Source: Rhodobacter aestuarii
GTDB lineage: Bacteria; Pseudomonadota; Alphaproteobacteria; Rhodobacterales; Rhodobacteraceae
Reading direction: 5' to 3'
Length of the DNA: 64,000 bases
NCBI RefSeq assembly: GCF_900156655.1
Contig: NZ_FTOG01000004.1
Span: forward strand, 124,001-188,000
Shown: positions 38,113-46,773 of the stretch, piece after piece
How positions within the stretch are numbered: position 1 is the stretch's first letter
Layout of the letters: each line of letters opens with the position of its first letter
The notes under the pieces: generated by a model
The model's database searches: none
What the model was told of the DNA's origin: nothing
What the model saw: only the letters and a program-made list of their open reading frames with translations
Program-made: the position numbers and the translations under genes

Positions 38113-39203
38113 GCTTTTGCCCCCTTTTTACCCGATCCGAGCATTGTGGGCGCGGTTGCGTCAAGCGGCCAGCGTGGCCGCGGCACCAAATCGGCAGCGG
38201 TCGCCGTGCCTGCGCGGAACCGTTCGATCCCGGCATAGGCGATCATCGCGGCATTATCGGTGCAGAGTTTCAAAGGCGGCGCGGTGAAGCGTACGCCCAT
38301 CTCGGCACATACGCTTTCCAGCTTCGCGCGGATGGTTTGGTTCGCCGCGACGCCCCCCGCCACGGCCAGCGCAGGCTCTGCGGGGGCGTCTTCAAGATAG
38401 GTTTTCAGTGCGCGGCGGGTCTTTTCGGCCAGCACATCGGCCACGGCCTGCTGAAAGCTCGCGCACATATCGGCGCGGGTTTGGCGATAAAGCCCGCCAT
38501 GCGCGGCCACCTCTGCATCGCGGGCGCGTAGCAGCGCGGTTTTCAGGCCCGAGAATGACATATCGCAGCCGGGCCGATCCAAAAGCGGGCGCGGGAAGGG
38601 GAAGGCTTTGGGGTTGCCGTTTTTTGCCTCCGCTTCGACCACCGGGCCGCCGGGTTGCGGCAGGCCTAGAAGCTTCGCCGTTTTGTCAAAAGCCTCGCCC
38701 GGGGCGTCATCAATCGTGCCGCCAAGGCGTTGGAAGCTTTCCGGCCCGCGCGCGATCAGGAATTGGCAATGCCCACCGGAGACCAGCAGCATCAAATAAG
38801 GAAACGCCAGCCCATCGGTGAGGCGTGGCGTCAGCGCATGGCCCGCCAAATGGTTCACGCCGACAAGCGGCAGGCCAGCGCCAGCCGCAATGCCCCGCGC
38901 GCACATCACGCCTGACATCACCCCGCCAATCAGCCCTGGTCCGGCAGTGACGGCAATGCCATCCAGATCACCAAGCCCAAGGCCGGATTGGGCCAAAGCC
39001 TCTTCCACACAGCCATCGAGCTTTTCGGCATGGGCGCGGGCGGCAATTTCGGGGACAACGCCGCCAAAGGGCGCATGCAGCGCCACTTGCCCCGCCACGA
39101 CCGAGGCCAGCACCTCGGCCCCCGCAGGGCCATGGCGCACAACCGCGGCGGCGGTATCGTCGCAACTCGATTCGATGCCGAGAAAGGTAAGCACTTTGGT
39201 CAT
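38109..39203 (-). CDS. tsaD: tRNA threonylcarbamoyladenosine transferase TsaD
   Basis: Catalytic subunit for t6A37 formation in tRNAs reading ANN codons. The 364-residue product starts [20 protein letters not shown]. The HAEKLDG and [13 protein letters not shown] segments supply the metal-binding HxxxH, and [16 protein letters not shown] and [13 protein letters not shown] are also present. A longer upstream frame lies across hemD and is rejected. Divergent from hemD with a 69-nt gap. Confidence 0.97.
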   Translation of the reverse strand: MTKVLTFLGIESSCDDTAAAVVRHGPAGAEVLASVVAGQVALHAPFGGVVPEIAARAHAEKLDGCVEEALAQSGLGLGDLDGIAVTAGPGLIGGVMSGVMCARGIAAGAGLPLVGVNHLAGHALTPRLTDGLAFPYLMLLVSGGHCQFLIARGPESFQRLGGTIDDAPGEAFDKTAKLLGLPQPGGPVVEAEAKNGNPKAFPFPRPLLDRPGCDMSFSGLKTALLRARDAEVAAHGGLYRQTRADMCASFQQAVADVLAEKTRRALKTYLEDAPAEPALAVAGGVAANQTIRAKLESVCAEMGVRFTAPPLKLCTDNAAMIAYAGIERFRAGTATAADLVPRPRWPLDATAPTMLGSGKKGAKA

Positions 39204-39272
39204 GGGGTTTTGTTGCACAGGCCTTTCTTCGCAGGTAACACCGGGGAAGGCATCGCACAACCCGAGGCCCTT

Positions 39273-39995
39273 ATGACCGATAGAAATGCCTTTCGCCCCC
39301 GGCTTTTGCTCACGCGCCCGCGCGCTGGATCCGAGCGTTTTGCGCGCCAGTTTCAGGCCCGGTTTGGGGCGGATTGGCCGATCACCATCGCGCCCTTGAT
39401 CGAGATCGAGCCGACTGAGGCCGAATTGCCTGCGGCAAATGTACTCATCATTACCTCGGAACAGGCGATTGCGCCGGTGGTGAACGCCCCCGGCTGGGCG
39501 GGCAAACCAGTCTATTGCGTGGGGCCGCGCACTTCGGAAGTTTTGCGTCGCAATGGGTTTGAGGTGCTGGGCACCGCGCCCAATGCGCAGCAGCTTTTTG
39601 CGCTGATTTCGGCGGAACCCGATCCGGGGCCGATGCTGCATGCCCGAGGCAATGAAAGCGCCTTTCCCTTGGCGCAAAAACTCAACGCTGCTGGGCGAAA
39701 CGTGCAAGAAGCCGTGGTCTATGCACAGGTGCCGCAGCCACCGAGCAAGGAGCTGCAAGAGCTTCTGGATCGGGCGCAACCCCTGCTGGTCCCGGTCTTT
39801 TCTCCCAACAGCGGACGGCTTTTTGCGGCCGCCGCCGAAGGCACCTATGCGCGGCTTCGGGTGGCGGCGATTTCCGAAGCGGCAGCGCAGGCTTGCAGCG
39901 GTTTGGCGCATACCGAGTTGCGGGTGGCGGCTAAGCCTTCGGCAGAGGGGCTAATAGACGCACTTGTCGCACTGATGCGAGACAGTTCCGGTTGA
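39273..39995 (+). CDS. hemD: Uroporphyrinogen-III synthase
   Basis: Closes hydroxymethylbilane to uroporphyrinogen III in heme and chlorophyll synthesis. The 240-residue product is divergent, as HemD proteins are. It has the N-terminal [17 protein letters not shown], the [10 protein letters not shown] and [18 protein letters not shown] segments, and the C-terminal [17 protein letters not shown] 39273 gives the conserved RPRLLLTRP start. Context (followed by mitofilin-like and hemY) is the usual alphaproteobacterial hemD-hemY order, which supports the call. Confidence 0.9.
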   Translation: MTDRNAFRPRLLLTRPRAGSERFARQFQARFGADWPITIAPLIEIEPTEAELPAANVLIITSEQAIAPVVNAPGWAGKPVYCVGPRTSEVLRRNGFEVLGTAPNAQQLFALISAEPDPGPMLHARGNESAFPLAQKLNAAGRNVQEAVVYAQVPQPPSKELQELLDRAQPLLVPVFSPNSGRLFAAAAEGTYARLRVAAISEAAAQACSGLAHTELRVAAKPSAEGLIDALVALMRDSSG

Positions 39996-40070
39996 GCCCC
40001 GCGACGCCCGACCCTAGACTGCCCGCAATCGAAGAATAAGCGCGCACCGGCGCGGACTGGAGGATTGGCC

Positions 40071-41312
40071 ATGGCGAAACCGGAATCTGACGAGACTGAA
40101 CCCAACGCAGCCACCTCTGCTCAAGACCTTGAAATGCCAGAGAAAGAAACCGATCCGGCAGCCGAGGCGCTTGATGCGGCGGAGCAAGGCGGCATCGAAG
40201 AGGCGGAGGTTGTCGCCGAGACCGAGACTGTGACCGAATCACAGACCGAAGCCGAGGCGATTGCGGAAGCCATGGAAGCGGCGCCGGATCAGGAAGAAGC
40301 GGAAAAGGTCGAAGAGACGCCCGCTCCTGTTGCGGCGAAACCGGCAGCCCCGCCGCCGCCACGCAAAGGTCTTTCGGTGATCTTGGGCGGTGTGATCGCT
40401 GCGGCGATTGGCGCGGGGGCGACCGTCGCCGCTTTGCCGAACATGCCCGCCGATTTGCGCGAGAAAATTCTGCCCGCAGGTGGTGGCGCTGCCGAATTGC
40501 ACGCCGCGCTGGATGCGCAGGCCAAGAAAATTGCTGCACTTGAAGCGGCGACCGCCCAACCTGCGGCGGGGGCGTCGGAAGTGGAGGCGTTGAAAGCGTC
40601 GCTTGAAGAGATGAGCGCCAAATTGGCCTCGCTCGAAAGTGGTGCAGCAGCGGCAGCCGCCGATCAGGTCGCGGCGCTTGAAGCTGAAATCGCCGCAATG
40701 AAAGAAGAAATGAAGAAATCGCCGATGTATGCGACGCAGCAGCAGCTTGATGCCGCGACCGCAGAGGCGAAGGCACGGATTGCCGAAGCTGAGGCCGAAG
40801 CCGCGAAGATGCGCGCTGAAACCGAGGCGGCGGCGCAGCGCGCTGTGCGCCAAGCGGCGGTGGCCCGTGTGGCGGCGGCTTTTGATGCCGGTGCCACGCT
40901 TATTGGCCCGGTGGCCGAAGTTGAGGCGGCGGGCATGACCGCCCCAGCCGCGTTGAAGGCCGAAGTGCCCACCGTGGGCGCCTTGCAAGAGGCTTTCCCG
41001 GAGGCGGCGCGTAAAGCGCTTGCCGTGGCGCGCACCACCGATGCGGGCGACAGCCTTGGCGAAAAGCTTGGCACCTTCTTGCTTGCGCAAACCGGAGCGC
41101 GGTCGCTGACCGCCCGCGAGGGCAATTCGCCTGATGCGGTGCTTTCGCGCGCCCAAGCCGCCGTGGATGCGGCGCAATTTGAGACGGCCGTGGCCGAACT
41201 GGCGGCTCTGCCCGAGGCAGCGCAGGCCCAAATGCAATCTTGGAAAGACATGGTCGCGCGTCGCGTTGCGGCGCAGGCCGCGCTTTCTGACCTGGCCCAA
41301 TCCGTTCAGTGA
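40071..41312 (+). CDS. Mitofilin-like inner-membrane protein (COG4223 type)
   Basis: A 413-residue protein: an acidic, Glu/Ala-rich N-terminal region (1-95), one transmembrane helix (KGLSVILGGVIAAAIGAGA, about 98-120), and a long Ala-rich coiled coil (about 145-265). A C-terminal helical domain (RVAAAFDAGATLIGPVAEVE) resembles the mitofilin/Mic60 signature of alphaproteobacteria. Alphaproteobacterial Mic60 is encoded beside hemD/hemY and shapes membranes. GGAGGA lies 6 nt before ATG 40071. It is 9 nt upstream of hemY. Confidence 0.85.
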   Translation: MAKPESDETEPNAATSAQDLEMPEKETDPAAEALDAAEQGGIEEAEVVAETETVTESQTEAEAIAEAMEAAPDQEEAEKVEETPAPVAAKPAAPPPPRKGLSVILGGVIAAAIGAGATVAALPNMPADLREKILPAGGGAAELHAALDAQAKKIAALEAATAQPAAGASEVEALKASLEEMSAKLASLESGAAAAAADQVAALEAEIAAMKEEMKKSPMYATQQQLDAATAEAKARIAEAEAEAAKMRAETEAAAQRAVRQAAVARVAAAFDAGATLIGPVAEVEAAGMTAPAALKAEVPTVGALQEAFPEAARKALAVARTTDAGDSLGEKLGTFLLAQTGARSLTAREGNSPDAVLSRAQAAVDAAQFETAVAELAALPEAAQAQMQSWKDMVARRVAAQAALSDLAQSVQ

Positions 41313-41321
41313 GGTAATGCG

Positions 41322-42761
41322 ATGCTCTGGTCTTTGTTGAAAGTCGCGCTGTTCCTGGCCGCTGTGGCCGGGCTCACCTTTGGCGCGGCGATGCTGTCTG
41401 ACTCGGGCGAGGCGATTCGTATCGTCGCGCTGGGGCAGGAGTTCAACCTTGGTGCGCTGCAAGCCGCCATCTTGATCACCATCATCGTGGTGGTGCTGTG
41501 GGTTGTCTTCAAAATCGTTGGTTTCGTGGTGGCGTTCTTGCGCTTCGTGACCGGCGATGAAACGGCGATCAGCCGCTATTTCGACCGCAGCCGTGAGCGC
41601 AAAGGCTACCAAGCCTTGGCCGAGGGGATGTTGGCGATTGCTTCGGGGGAATCGCGTCTTGCGATGTCGCGCGCCGCTAAGGCGGAACGCTATCTGCGCC
41701 GTCCCGATCTGACCAACCTGCTCACCGCGCAGGCGGCGGAAATGAATGGCGACACGCGCCGGGCCGAACAGGTTTACCGTCGGATGCTGAACGATCAGCG
41801 CACCCGCTTTGTGGGGATTCGCGGCCTTCTGTCGCAAAAGCTGGGCGATGGGGATACCGATACCGCGCTGAAACTGGCGCAAAAGGCGTTTGCGCTGAAC
41901 CCGAAGCACCCGGAAGTGCAAAACACGCTCTTCAAGCTGCAAACCGAATCGGGCGACTGGAAAGGCGCGCGCGACGTGCTGTTGGCCAAGATGCGTCAGG
42001 GCGAGATCCCGAAAGACGTGCACAAGCGCCGCGACGCCGTGCTGGCGCTGCAAGAAGCCAAAGTGGTGCTGGATCAGAACGCTTCGATCGAGGCGCGCGA
42101 GGCGGCGATTGCGGCCAACAAATCTTCGCCTGACCTGATTCCGGCGGCGGCGATGGCGGCAAAAGCCTATGCCGATCAAGGCAATGTCAAATCGGCAACG
42201 CGTGTGCTGCTTAAAGCGTGGGAAGCGCAACCGCACCCCGATCTGGCGGGTGTCTTTGCGTCGCTCGTGCCCTCGGAATCGGCGGTTGAACGGCTTGCGC
42301 GGTTCGAAAAGCTGTTGTCGCTGCGCCCCGACCATGAAGAAACCAAGCTGCTGCGGGCTGAGCTGTGCATCGCGGCAGAAGATTTCCCGGGGGCACGCCG
42401 TGCGCTGGGCAATTTGGCCGAAACCAACCCGACCGCGCGCACGTTGACCTTGATGGCGGCAATCGAACGCGGCGAGGGCGAAAGCGAAGATGTCGTGCGT
42501 GGCTGGCTGGCCCGTGCCGTCACTGCGCCGCGTGGCAAGCAATGGTGCTGCGACAAGTGCCAAAACATCCAAGCGGAATGGGGCCCGGTCTGCGACAATT
42601 GCGGCGGCTTCGATACGCTAAGCTGGCGTGAGCCGACCTCGGGCGGCATTCCGCTGCCCAATGGGGCTGAAATGCTGCCGCTGATCGTGGGCGCAGGCAA
42701 GCCGAAGGCGGAAGAAGCCTTTGACATTACGCCAGATGCCACAGCGGAAGGTGAAAAATAG
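41322..42761 (+). CDS. hemY: HemY protein with TPR repeats and C-terminal zinc ribbon
   Basis: A 479-residue inner-membrane protein: two N-terminal transmembrane helices (about 4-25 and 46-70), the HemY_N region (FVTGDETAISRYFDRSRERK), then TPR-like helices to about 400. It ends with a zinc ribbon: C410-x2-C413 and C424-x2-C427 within CDKCQNIQAEWGPVCDNCGG. HemY-type proteins of this family are tied to tetrapyrrole synthesis by genome context; they are not protoporphyrinogen oxidases. A C-terminal metal site of this type recalls LapB (YciM). Confidence 0.92.
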   Translation: MLWSLLKVALFLAAVAGLTFGAAMLSDSGEAIRIVALGQEFNLGALQAAILITIIVVVLWVVFKIVGFVVAFLRFVTGDETAISRYFDRSRERKGYQALAEGMLAIASGESRLAMSRAAKAERYLRRPDLTNLLTAQAAEMNGDTRRAEQVYRRMLNDQRTRFVGIRGLLSQKLGDGDTDTALKLAQKAFALNPKHPEVQNTLFKLQTESGDWKGARDVLLAKMRQGEIPKDVHKRRDAVLALQEAKVVLDQNASIEAREAAIAANKSSPDLIPAAAMAAKAYADQGNVKSATRVLLKAWEAQPHPDLAGVFASLVPSESAVERLARFEKLLSLRPDHEETKLLRAELCIAAEDFPGARRALGNLAETNPTARTLTLMAAIERGEGESEDVVRGWLARAVTAPRGKQWCCDKCQNIQAEWGPVCDNCGGFDTLSWREPTSGGIPLPNGAEMLPLIVGAGKPKAEEAFDITPDATAEGEK

Positions 42762-42777
42762 GGCTACACATCCCTGC

Positions 42778-42802
42778 GATGGCGTGCTAGTTGCGCGCCA
42801 TC
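42778..42802 (+). other. Hairpin between hemY and tRNA-Thr
   Basis: GATGGCG (42778-42784) and CGCCATC (42796-42802) form a perfect 7-bp stem with an 11-nt loop. It starts 17 nt after the hemY stop and ends 2 nt before the tRNA 5' end. No T-run follows, and I see no clear promoter in the gap, so it may mark the border of a hemY-tRNA co-transcript. Confidence 0.5.
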
Positions 42803-42804
42803 AC

Positions 42805-42880
42805 GCCGGTGTAGCTCAGCTGGTAGAGCACGTCATTCGTAATGATGGGGTCGGGGGTTCGAGTCCCTTCACCGGCACCA
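42805..42880 (+). tRNA. tRNA-Thr (anticodon CGT)
   Basis: A 76-nt cloverleaf. The acceptor GCCGGTG/CACCGGC has 7 bp, the D arm is GCTC...GAGC, and the anticodon stem CGTCA/TGATG carries loop TTCGTAA with anticodon CGT (reads ACG). The T arm has GGTTCGAGTCC. The CCA end is encoded. A strong terminator follows 10 nt later. Confidence 0.96.
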
Positions 42881-42890
42881 GAAATCAGGA

Positions 42891-42928
42891 AAGGCTGGAA
42901 CCTTTTACGGTTCCAGCCTTTTCCTTTT
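42891..42928 (+). terminator. Terminator of tRNA-Thr, probably bidirectional
   Basis: A perfect 12-bp stem AAGGCTGGAACC/GGTTCCAGCCTT with loop TTTTAC is followed by TTCCTTTT. It also lies 24 nt beyond the end of the convergent flagellar operon (fliL at 42944), where the opposite strand reads TTTCCTGATTTC, so it may serve both. Confidence 0.85.
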
Positions 42929-42943
42929 GCGTGGCGCGGGATC

Positions 42944-43495
42944 TTATTTCGTATCTTGCCGCACGATGTCTGAGACGAGCACGCCCAGCGCGGCATCGCC
43001 GATCACCATGCGGACTGCTTCAAGCATGGTGCGGCGCAGGTCGGCCATTGTGGCGGTATCGGTGAAAGCGCCGTTGAAGCCGCCTGCATTGGCATGGTCA
43101 AACAGCACTTGCAGAAGTGAATCGCGGATCTTCGGTTCGGCGGCATAGACCTTTTCGGTGCTGCCCAGCGTCACTTCCAAGCTCAGCGACAGCACCACCA
43201 GCGAGGCGACTTGGCCGCCGTTGATCACTGGCACCACGAATTGGTTGTTCAGCTTGACGAATTCGGTCGTGGGTTCGGCTTCGTGCCCATCGCCTTCCTC
43301 GCCGTGCGTATCGGCGGCATGGGCGTCGGCCTTCGGAGCGGCATGTCCGGCGTCGGCGCCTGCCCCATGCTCGCCCCCGCCTTCGGTGGCGACTTCTTCC
43401 GGTGCGGGGGGTGGCGGCCGCAGGAAATAGCCTGCCGCACCGCCCCCCAGAAGGCCAATCAAGGCTAGGATGATGGGGAGGATTTTCATCAGCAT
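42944..43495 (-). CDS. fliL: FliL-like flagellar basal-body protein (first copy)
   Basis: A 183-residue protein: one N-terminal membrane helix (LPIILALIGLLGGGAAGYFL), a His/Ala/Glu-rich linker at about 35-75 with five His (43, 51, 59, 64, 71), and a C-terminal domain (FVVPVINGGQVASLVVLSLS). The C-terminal domain matches the FliL family in layout. FliL rings surround stators. It is the last gene of flgBC-fliEQ-flgFGAH-fliL. A second, more typical FliL is encoded at 53333-53824, so the two may have distinct roles. AAGGAG precedes ATG 43495. Confidence 0.82.
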   Translation of the reverse strand: MLMKILPIILALIGLLGGGAAGYFLRPPPPAPEEVATEGGGEHGAGADAGHAAPKADAHAADTHGEEGDGHEAEPTTEFVKLNNQFVVPVINGGQVASLVVLSLSLEVTLGSTEKVYAAEPKIRDSLLQVLFDHANAGGFNGAFTDTATMADLRRTMLEAVRMVIGDAALGVLVSDIVRQDTK

Positions 43496-43507
43496 CGGGC
43501 GGACTCC

Positions 43508-44248
43508 TTAGAACGGCAGCAGAATATCGGCGATTTGTTGGCCATAGCGGGGTTGCTGCACATCGGTGATCTGACCGCGCCCGCCATAAGAAATGCGTGC
43601 TCCGGCGATCTTGTCATAAGTGATTTCGTTTTGGCGGCTGACATCCTCGGGGCGGACAAAGCCGGTCACGACAAGTTCGCGGACCTCAAAGTTCACCCGC
43701 ACCTCTTGCACACCTTGAATGCGCAGCACGCCATTGGGCAGGCGGTCAAGCACCGTGGCGGCGACGCGCAGCGTCAGCTTTTCATTGCGCGCAACCGTGC
43801 CATCGCCCGAGTAGGAGGACGAAGAGCCGGTTTCATAGGCGTTGGCGGTGGTGGCCCCTTCGGGCAAGCGCGCATCAAGCCGCTGCGGAATGCCCATCAT
43901 TGACGGCACGCCCATCGTATCCGAGCTAGAGCGGTTGCGCCCGGTGGAGTTTGAAATCTGGGCGCTGTCGTCGATTTCGATCACCACGGTCAGAATGTCG
44001 CCGCGGCTGGCGGCGCGCCGGTCTCCCAAAAGCGAGCCACGGTTGCCCGACCAGAGCGAGGCTTCACTCGCCGCCGGTTGGCCCTCGATGCTGTCGGGCA
44101 TGGGGGTGGAGGTCATGGCGAAAAATTCGTTGCCGCCTTCCACCGGGTTGAACTCTGGGGCTTTGCCGACCTGCTCAATACGCCCGCAGTTGGCAAGCGA
44201 GAGGGCGAGGAGGGCAATCATCAAGGGGCGCATGAACGAGGCTCTCAT
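43508..44248 (-). CDS. flgH: Flagellar L-ring protein FlgH
   Basis: Outer-membrane lipoprotein forming the L ring. The 246-residue precursor has a lipoprotein signal with lipobox LANC (Cys21). The FlgH core is SLWSGNRGSLLGDRRAASRG, GDILTVVIEIDDSAQISNST and LRIQGVQEVRVNFEVRELVV, with GRISYGGRGQI-like and DVQQPRYGQQIADILLPF ends. It overlaps flgA by 4 nt. The P-ring gene flgI is not in this operon. Confidence 0.96.
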   Translation of the reverse strand: MRASFMRPLMIALLALSLANCGRIEQVGKAPEFNPVEGGNEFFAMTSTPMPDSIEGQPAASEASLWSGNRGSLLGDRRAASRGDILTVVIEIDDSAQISNSTGRNRSSSDTMGVPSMMGIPQRLDARLPEGATTANAYETGSSSSYSGDGTVARNEKLTLRVAATVLDRLPNGVLRIQGVQEVRVNFEVRELVVTGFVRPEDVSRQNEITYDKIAGARISYGGRGQITDVQQPRYGQQIADILLPF

Positions 44249-44673
44249 TGGGATTGGACATAAGCGACACCATCGGCGCCGATCGTGGCAAAGACGGTGG
44301 ATTTGGAGGTGACGTTCATCACCCGGATCGAATCGCCGATGGCGCCGCGATCCAATGTGCGCCCCTCGGTCATGATGCTGAGCCCACGGCGCTGATAGGC
44401 GAGCGAGATCATCTGATTGCGTTCGACCACCGCGGGCGGGGTCAGATCTCCAGCTTGAATCGGTCGCCCGGGATAGATGGCCACGCGGGTTTCAAGGCCG
44501 ATGACCTGATCCAGATCGCCGATGGCACCGGGAATAGTCTCTTCCGCCAAGGTGACATCTTCGGGAGAAATGACGCTTTGCGCGCGTAAGGTGCGCAAAG
44601 CGACGACCGATCCCGCCTCGGCAACTGTGCCAAGCGTGAAGCTGGCCAGAAGGGCAAGCGCGATTCGTTTCAT
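44245..44673 (-). CDS. flgA: Flagellar P-ring assembly chaperone FlgA
   Basis: Periplasmic chaperone for P-ring (FlgI) assembly. The 142-residue precursor has a signal peptide (cleavage near VAEAGS, residue 20). The SAF-like domain carries VISPEDVTLAEETIPG and GRPIQAGDLTPPAVVERNQ, and the C-terminus GDSIRVMNVTSKSTVFATIG is typical. It overlaps flgG by 1 nt and flgH by 4 nt. This is the short form without an extra N-terminal domain. Confidence 0.94.
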   Translation of the reverse strand: MKRIALALLASFTLGTVAEAGSVVALRTLRAQSVISPEDVTLAEETIPGAIGDLDQVIGLETRVAIYPGRPIQAGDLTPPAVVERNQMISLAYQRRGLSIMTEGRTLDRGAIGDSIRVMNVTSKSTVFATIGADGVAYVQSQ

Positions 44674-45458
44674 CAGCGCACCTGCGTGGTGGCTTGCAGC
44701 ATTTCATCGGCGGCGGTGATGACCTTGGCGTTCATCTCATAGCCGCGTTGAGCTTTGATCAGTTCGGTGATTTCGCGCACCGCATCGACCGAGCTTTCTT
44801 CCAGATAGCCTTGGCGCACCGTGCCCAGCCCATCTAGGCCGGGGGTAGAGACGGTGGGCGGGCCAGAGGCTTCGGTTTCCAAAAACAGGTTCGAGCCAAT
44901 CGCCTCGAGGCCCTTTTCGTTGGTGAAGCTGGCTAGCGTGATTTGGCCCAGAAGCTGCGGCTGCACCTGATTGGTGAAATAGGCATAGACCTCGCCATCG
45001 GCGTTGATCGCGATGGTGCGCGCATCATCGGGAATGGTGATGCCGGGCACCAGCGGATAGCCATCGGAGGTGACGACTTGCCCATCGGCAGAGCGTTTCA
45101 GCCCTCCATCGCGGGTATAGCCCGACACGCCCGAGGGCAGGGTCACTTCAAGGTAGCCATAGCCATCAATCGCCAGATCAAGCTCACCGCCGGTTGAGGT
45201 AAGCGAGCCTTGCGCAAGGTTCACGCTGACCGCGGTCGGGCGCACGCCCAAACCAAGCTGCACGCCTGCGGGAACAATGGTGCCATCATTGGCCGTGACC
45301 GTGCCGGGCCGGGTGGCTTGCTGATACATGAGATCGGCAAATTCGGCGCGCCGGGCGTTGTAGCCCGTGGTCGACATGTTGGCGAGGTTGTTCGAGATGA
45401 CCTCGACCCGCATTTGCTGGGCGCTCATCCCGGTGGCGGCGATCTGCAAGGCGCGCAT
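44673..45458 (-). CDS. flgG: Flagellar distal rod protein FlgG
   Basis: The distal rod subunit. The 261-residue product starts MRALQIAATGMSAQQMRVEV with the rod/hook N-terminal NNLANMSTTGYNARRAEF. The core is DGYGYLEVTLPSGVSGYTRD and the C-terminus is GYLEESSVDAVREITELIKA with YEMNAKVI. Length matches FlgG (about 260). It is 17 nt downstream of flgF. Confidence 0.96.
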   Translation of the reverse strand: MRALQIAATGMSAQQMRVEVISNNLANMSTTGYNARRAEFADLMYQQATRPGTVTANDGTIVPAGVQLGLGVRPTAVSVNLAQGSLTSTGGELDLAIDGYGYLEVTLPSGVSGYTRDGGLKRSADGQVVTSDGYPLVPGITIPDDARTIAINADGEVYAYFTNQVQPQLLGQITLASFTNEKGLEAIGSNLFLETEASGPPTVSTPGLDGLGTVRQGYLEESSVDAVREITELIKAQRGYEMNAKVITAADEMLQATTQVR

Positions 45459-45475
45459 GGCTCTCTCCTAATTCT

Positions 45476-46189
45476 TTACTTGAGCGTCGAGATGACGCTA
45501 CGGATCCGTTCGTCCTCGCGGTCGAGGAAGTTTTGGCCCATCTCATAGGCCCGCTGCACTTCGATCATCCGCGCGATTTCTTTCACCGGATCGACGTTCG
45601 ATTGTTCGACAAAGCCCTGCAAAACGCGGGCGTTCTCGGCCTCAAGGGTGCCATCGGGCACGGCGAAGCGGGTGCCGGCTTGCAGGCTGATGGTGGTGGA
45701 GTTTTCGGGCAGGTAGAGCCCGATTTGGGCGAGCGGCGCGCCATTGACGGACATGGTGCCATCTTCGGCCATCGCGATTTCGCCCTGATCGGCGGGGATG
45801 AAGATGGCCGAGCCGCCATTATCGAGCACGCGGAAGCCTTCGGGGGTGACCAGTTCGCCCGCGGGTGAGCGCATAAAGCTGCCTGCACGGGTCAGTTGGT
45901 TGCCCTCGGGCGTTTCGATCATGAAGAAGCCTTCACCCTCGATCGCGAAATCGAGCGAGCTGCCGGTATTTGCCAAGGGGCCCTGCTCGAAATCGACCAG
46001 CTTGCCGTGGGCATAGGCCATCGAGAGCGACGGCTCTTGCCCATCAAGCGAATCGACATATTCGGCAAAGACCACGCCTTCGCGCCGAAAGCCGGTGGTC
46101 GTAATGTTGGCCATGTTGTTGGCCACCACCTGCATTTCCCGCATCAGGCCCGATTGGCGCGACAGGGCCGCGTAGATCGAATTGTCCAT
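45476..46189 (-). CDS. flgF: Flagellar proximal rod protein FlgF
   Basis: The proximal rod subunit. The 237-residue product starts MDNSIYAALSRQSGLMREMQ with NNMANITTTGFRREGVVFAE. The core is IEGEGFFMIETPEGNQLTRA and the C-terminus is VEQSNVDPVKEIARMIEVQR. The MDNSIY start and length distinguish it from FlgG. It is 3 nt after fliQ. Confidence 0.95.
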   Translation of the reverse strand: MDNSIYAALSRQSGLMREMQVVANNMANITTTGFRREGVVFAEYVDSLDGQEPSLSMAYAHGKLVDFEQGPLANTGSSLDFAIEGEGFFMIETPEGNQLTRAGSFMRSPAGELVTPEGFRVLDNGGSAIFIPADQGEIAMAEDGTMSVNGAPLAQIGLYLPENSTTISLQAGTRFAVPDGTLEAENARVLQGFVEQSNVDPVKEIARMIEVQRAYEMGQNFLDREDERIRSVISTLK

Positions 46190-46192
46190 GGC

Positions 46193-46459
46193 TCAGCTTC
46201 CGATGATGAGGGGGATGATCCGGGCGGTGTAAAACTCGACCAAGGATTTCGACATGAAGGACATCGAGACCCAGAACACCACGAGCATGGCGCCGACCTT
46301 CGGCACGAAGGTCAGCGTCATTTCCTGCACCGAGGTCAGCGCTTGAAACAGGCCGATGGAAACCCCGGCCACAAGCGCGACGATCAGCATGGGCGCCGAG
46401 ATCATCACGGCGACCCACAGTCCTTCGCGCATGGTGTCAAAGAAGACGAGGTCTTCCAT
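46193..46459 (-). CDS. fliQ: Flagellar export gate protein FliQ
   Basis: A small inner-membrane component of the type III export gate (FliPQR). The 88-residue product has two membrane helices (about 16-38 and 53-75), the conserved P-x-L/I in ISAPMLIVALVAGVSIG, and FQALTSVQEMTLTFVPK. It is typical in size. It is encoded apart from fliP (56477), and fliR is not in the window. Confidence 0.95.
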   Translation of the reverse strand: MEDLVFFDTMREGLWVAVMISAPMLIVALVAGVSIGLFQALTSVQEMTLTFVPKVGAMLVVFWVSMSFMSKSLVEFYTARIIPLIIGS

Positions 46460-46460
46460 G

Positions 46461-46754
46461 TTACACCGGCATCCGCAGGATTTCCTGATAGGCCTCGACG
46501 ACCTTGTTGCGCACCGTCACTGCGGTTTCCACCGCCAGTTCTGTCTGTGCGAGCGCCTGCACAAGGGCATGCGGATCGGCGCTGCCAAGCATTGCGGCTT
46601 TGGCCGTTTGCTCGCTTTCTTGCATGGTTTCCATGAAGCTCGTGGCAAGGCTGCCAAGCGTGCTTTGCTGGGAGTTGCCGCTGCCGGCTTGCGGCGCCGC
46701 GGCGGATCGGGCCAGTGCATAGCCCTGAGTCGCAACAGAAGATTTGATGTCCAT
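46461..46754 (-). CDS. fliE: Flagellar hook-basal body protein FliE
   Basis: FliE joins the MS ring to the rod. The 97-residue product has the family C-terminal region DPHALVQALAQTELAVETAV and VRNKVVEAYQEILRMPV. The N-terminal half is Ser/Ala/Gln rich. It lies between flgC and fliQ, the usual flgBC-fliE order. Confidence 0.95.
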   Translation of the reverse strand: MDIKSSVATQGYALARSAAAPQAGSGNSQQSTLGSLATSFMETMQESEQTAKAAMLGSADPHALVQALAQTELAVETAVTVRNKVVEAYQEILRMPV

Positions 46755-46773
46755 TCTGGACCTCCTTCAGGTT

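Noticed and set aside
40239-42572. 777-codon open frame on the minus strand
   Set aside because: Antisense to the mitofilin-like and hemY genes; Arg/His-rich composition of a shadow frame.
42721-42760. TTGACA as a -35 element for tRNA-Thr
   Set aside because: It lies within the hemY coding region and no reasonable -10 occurs 16-18 nt after it.
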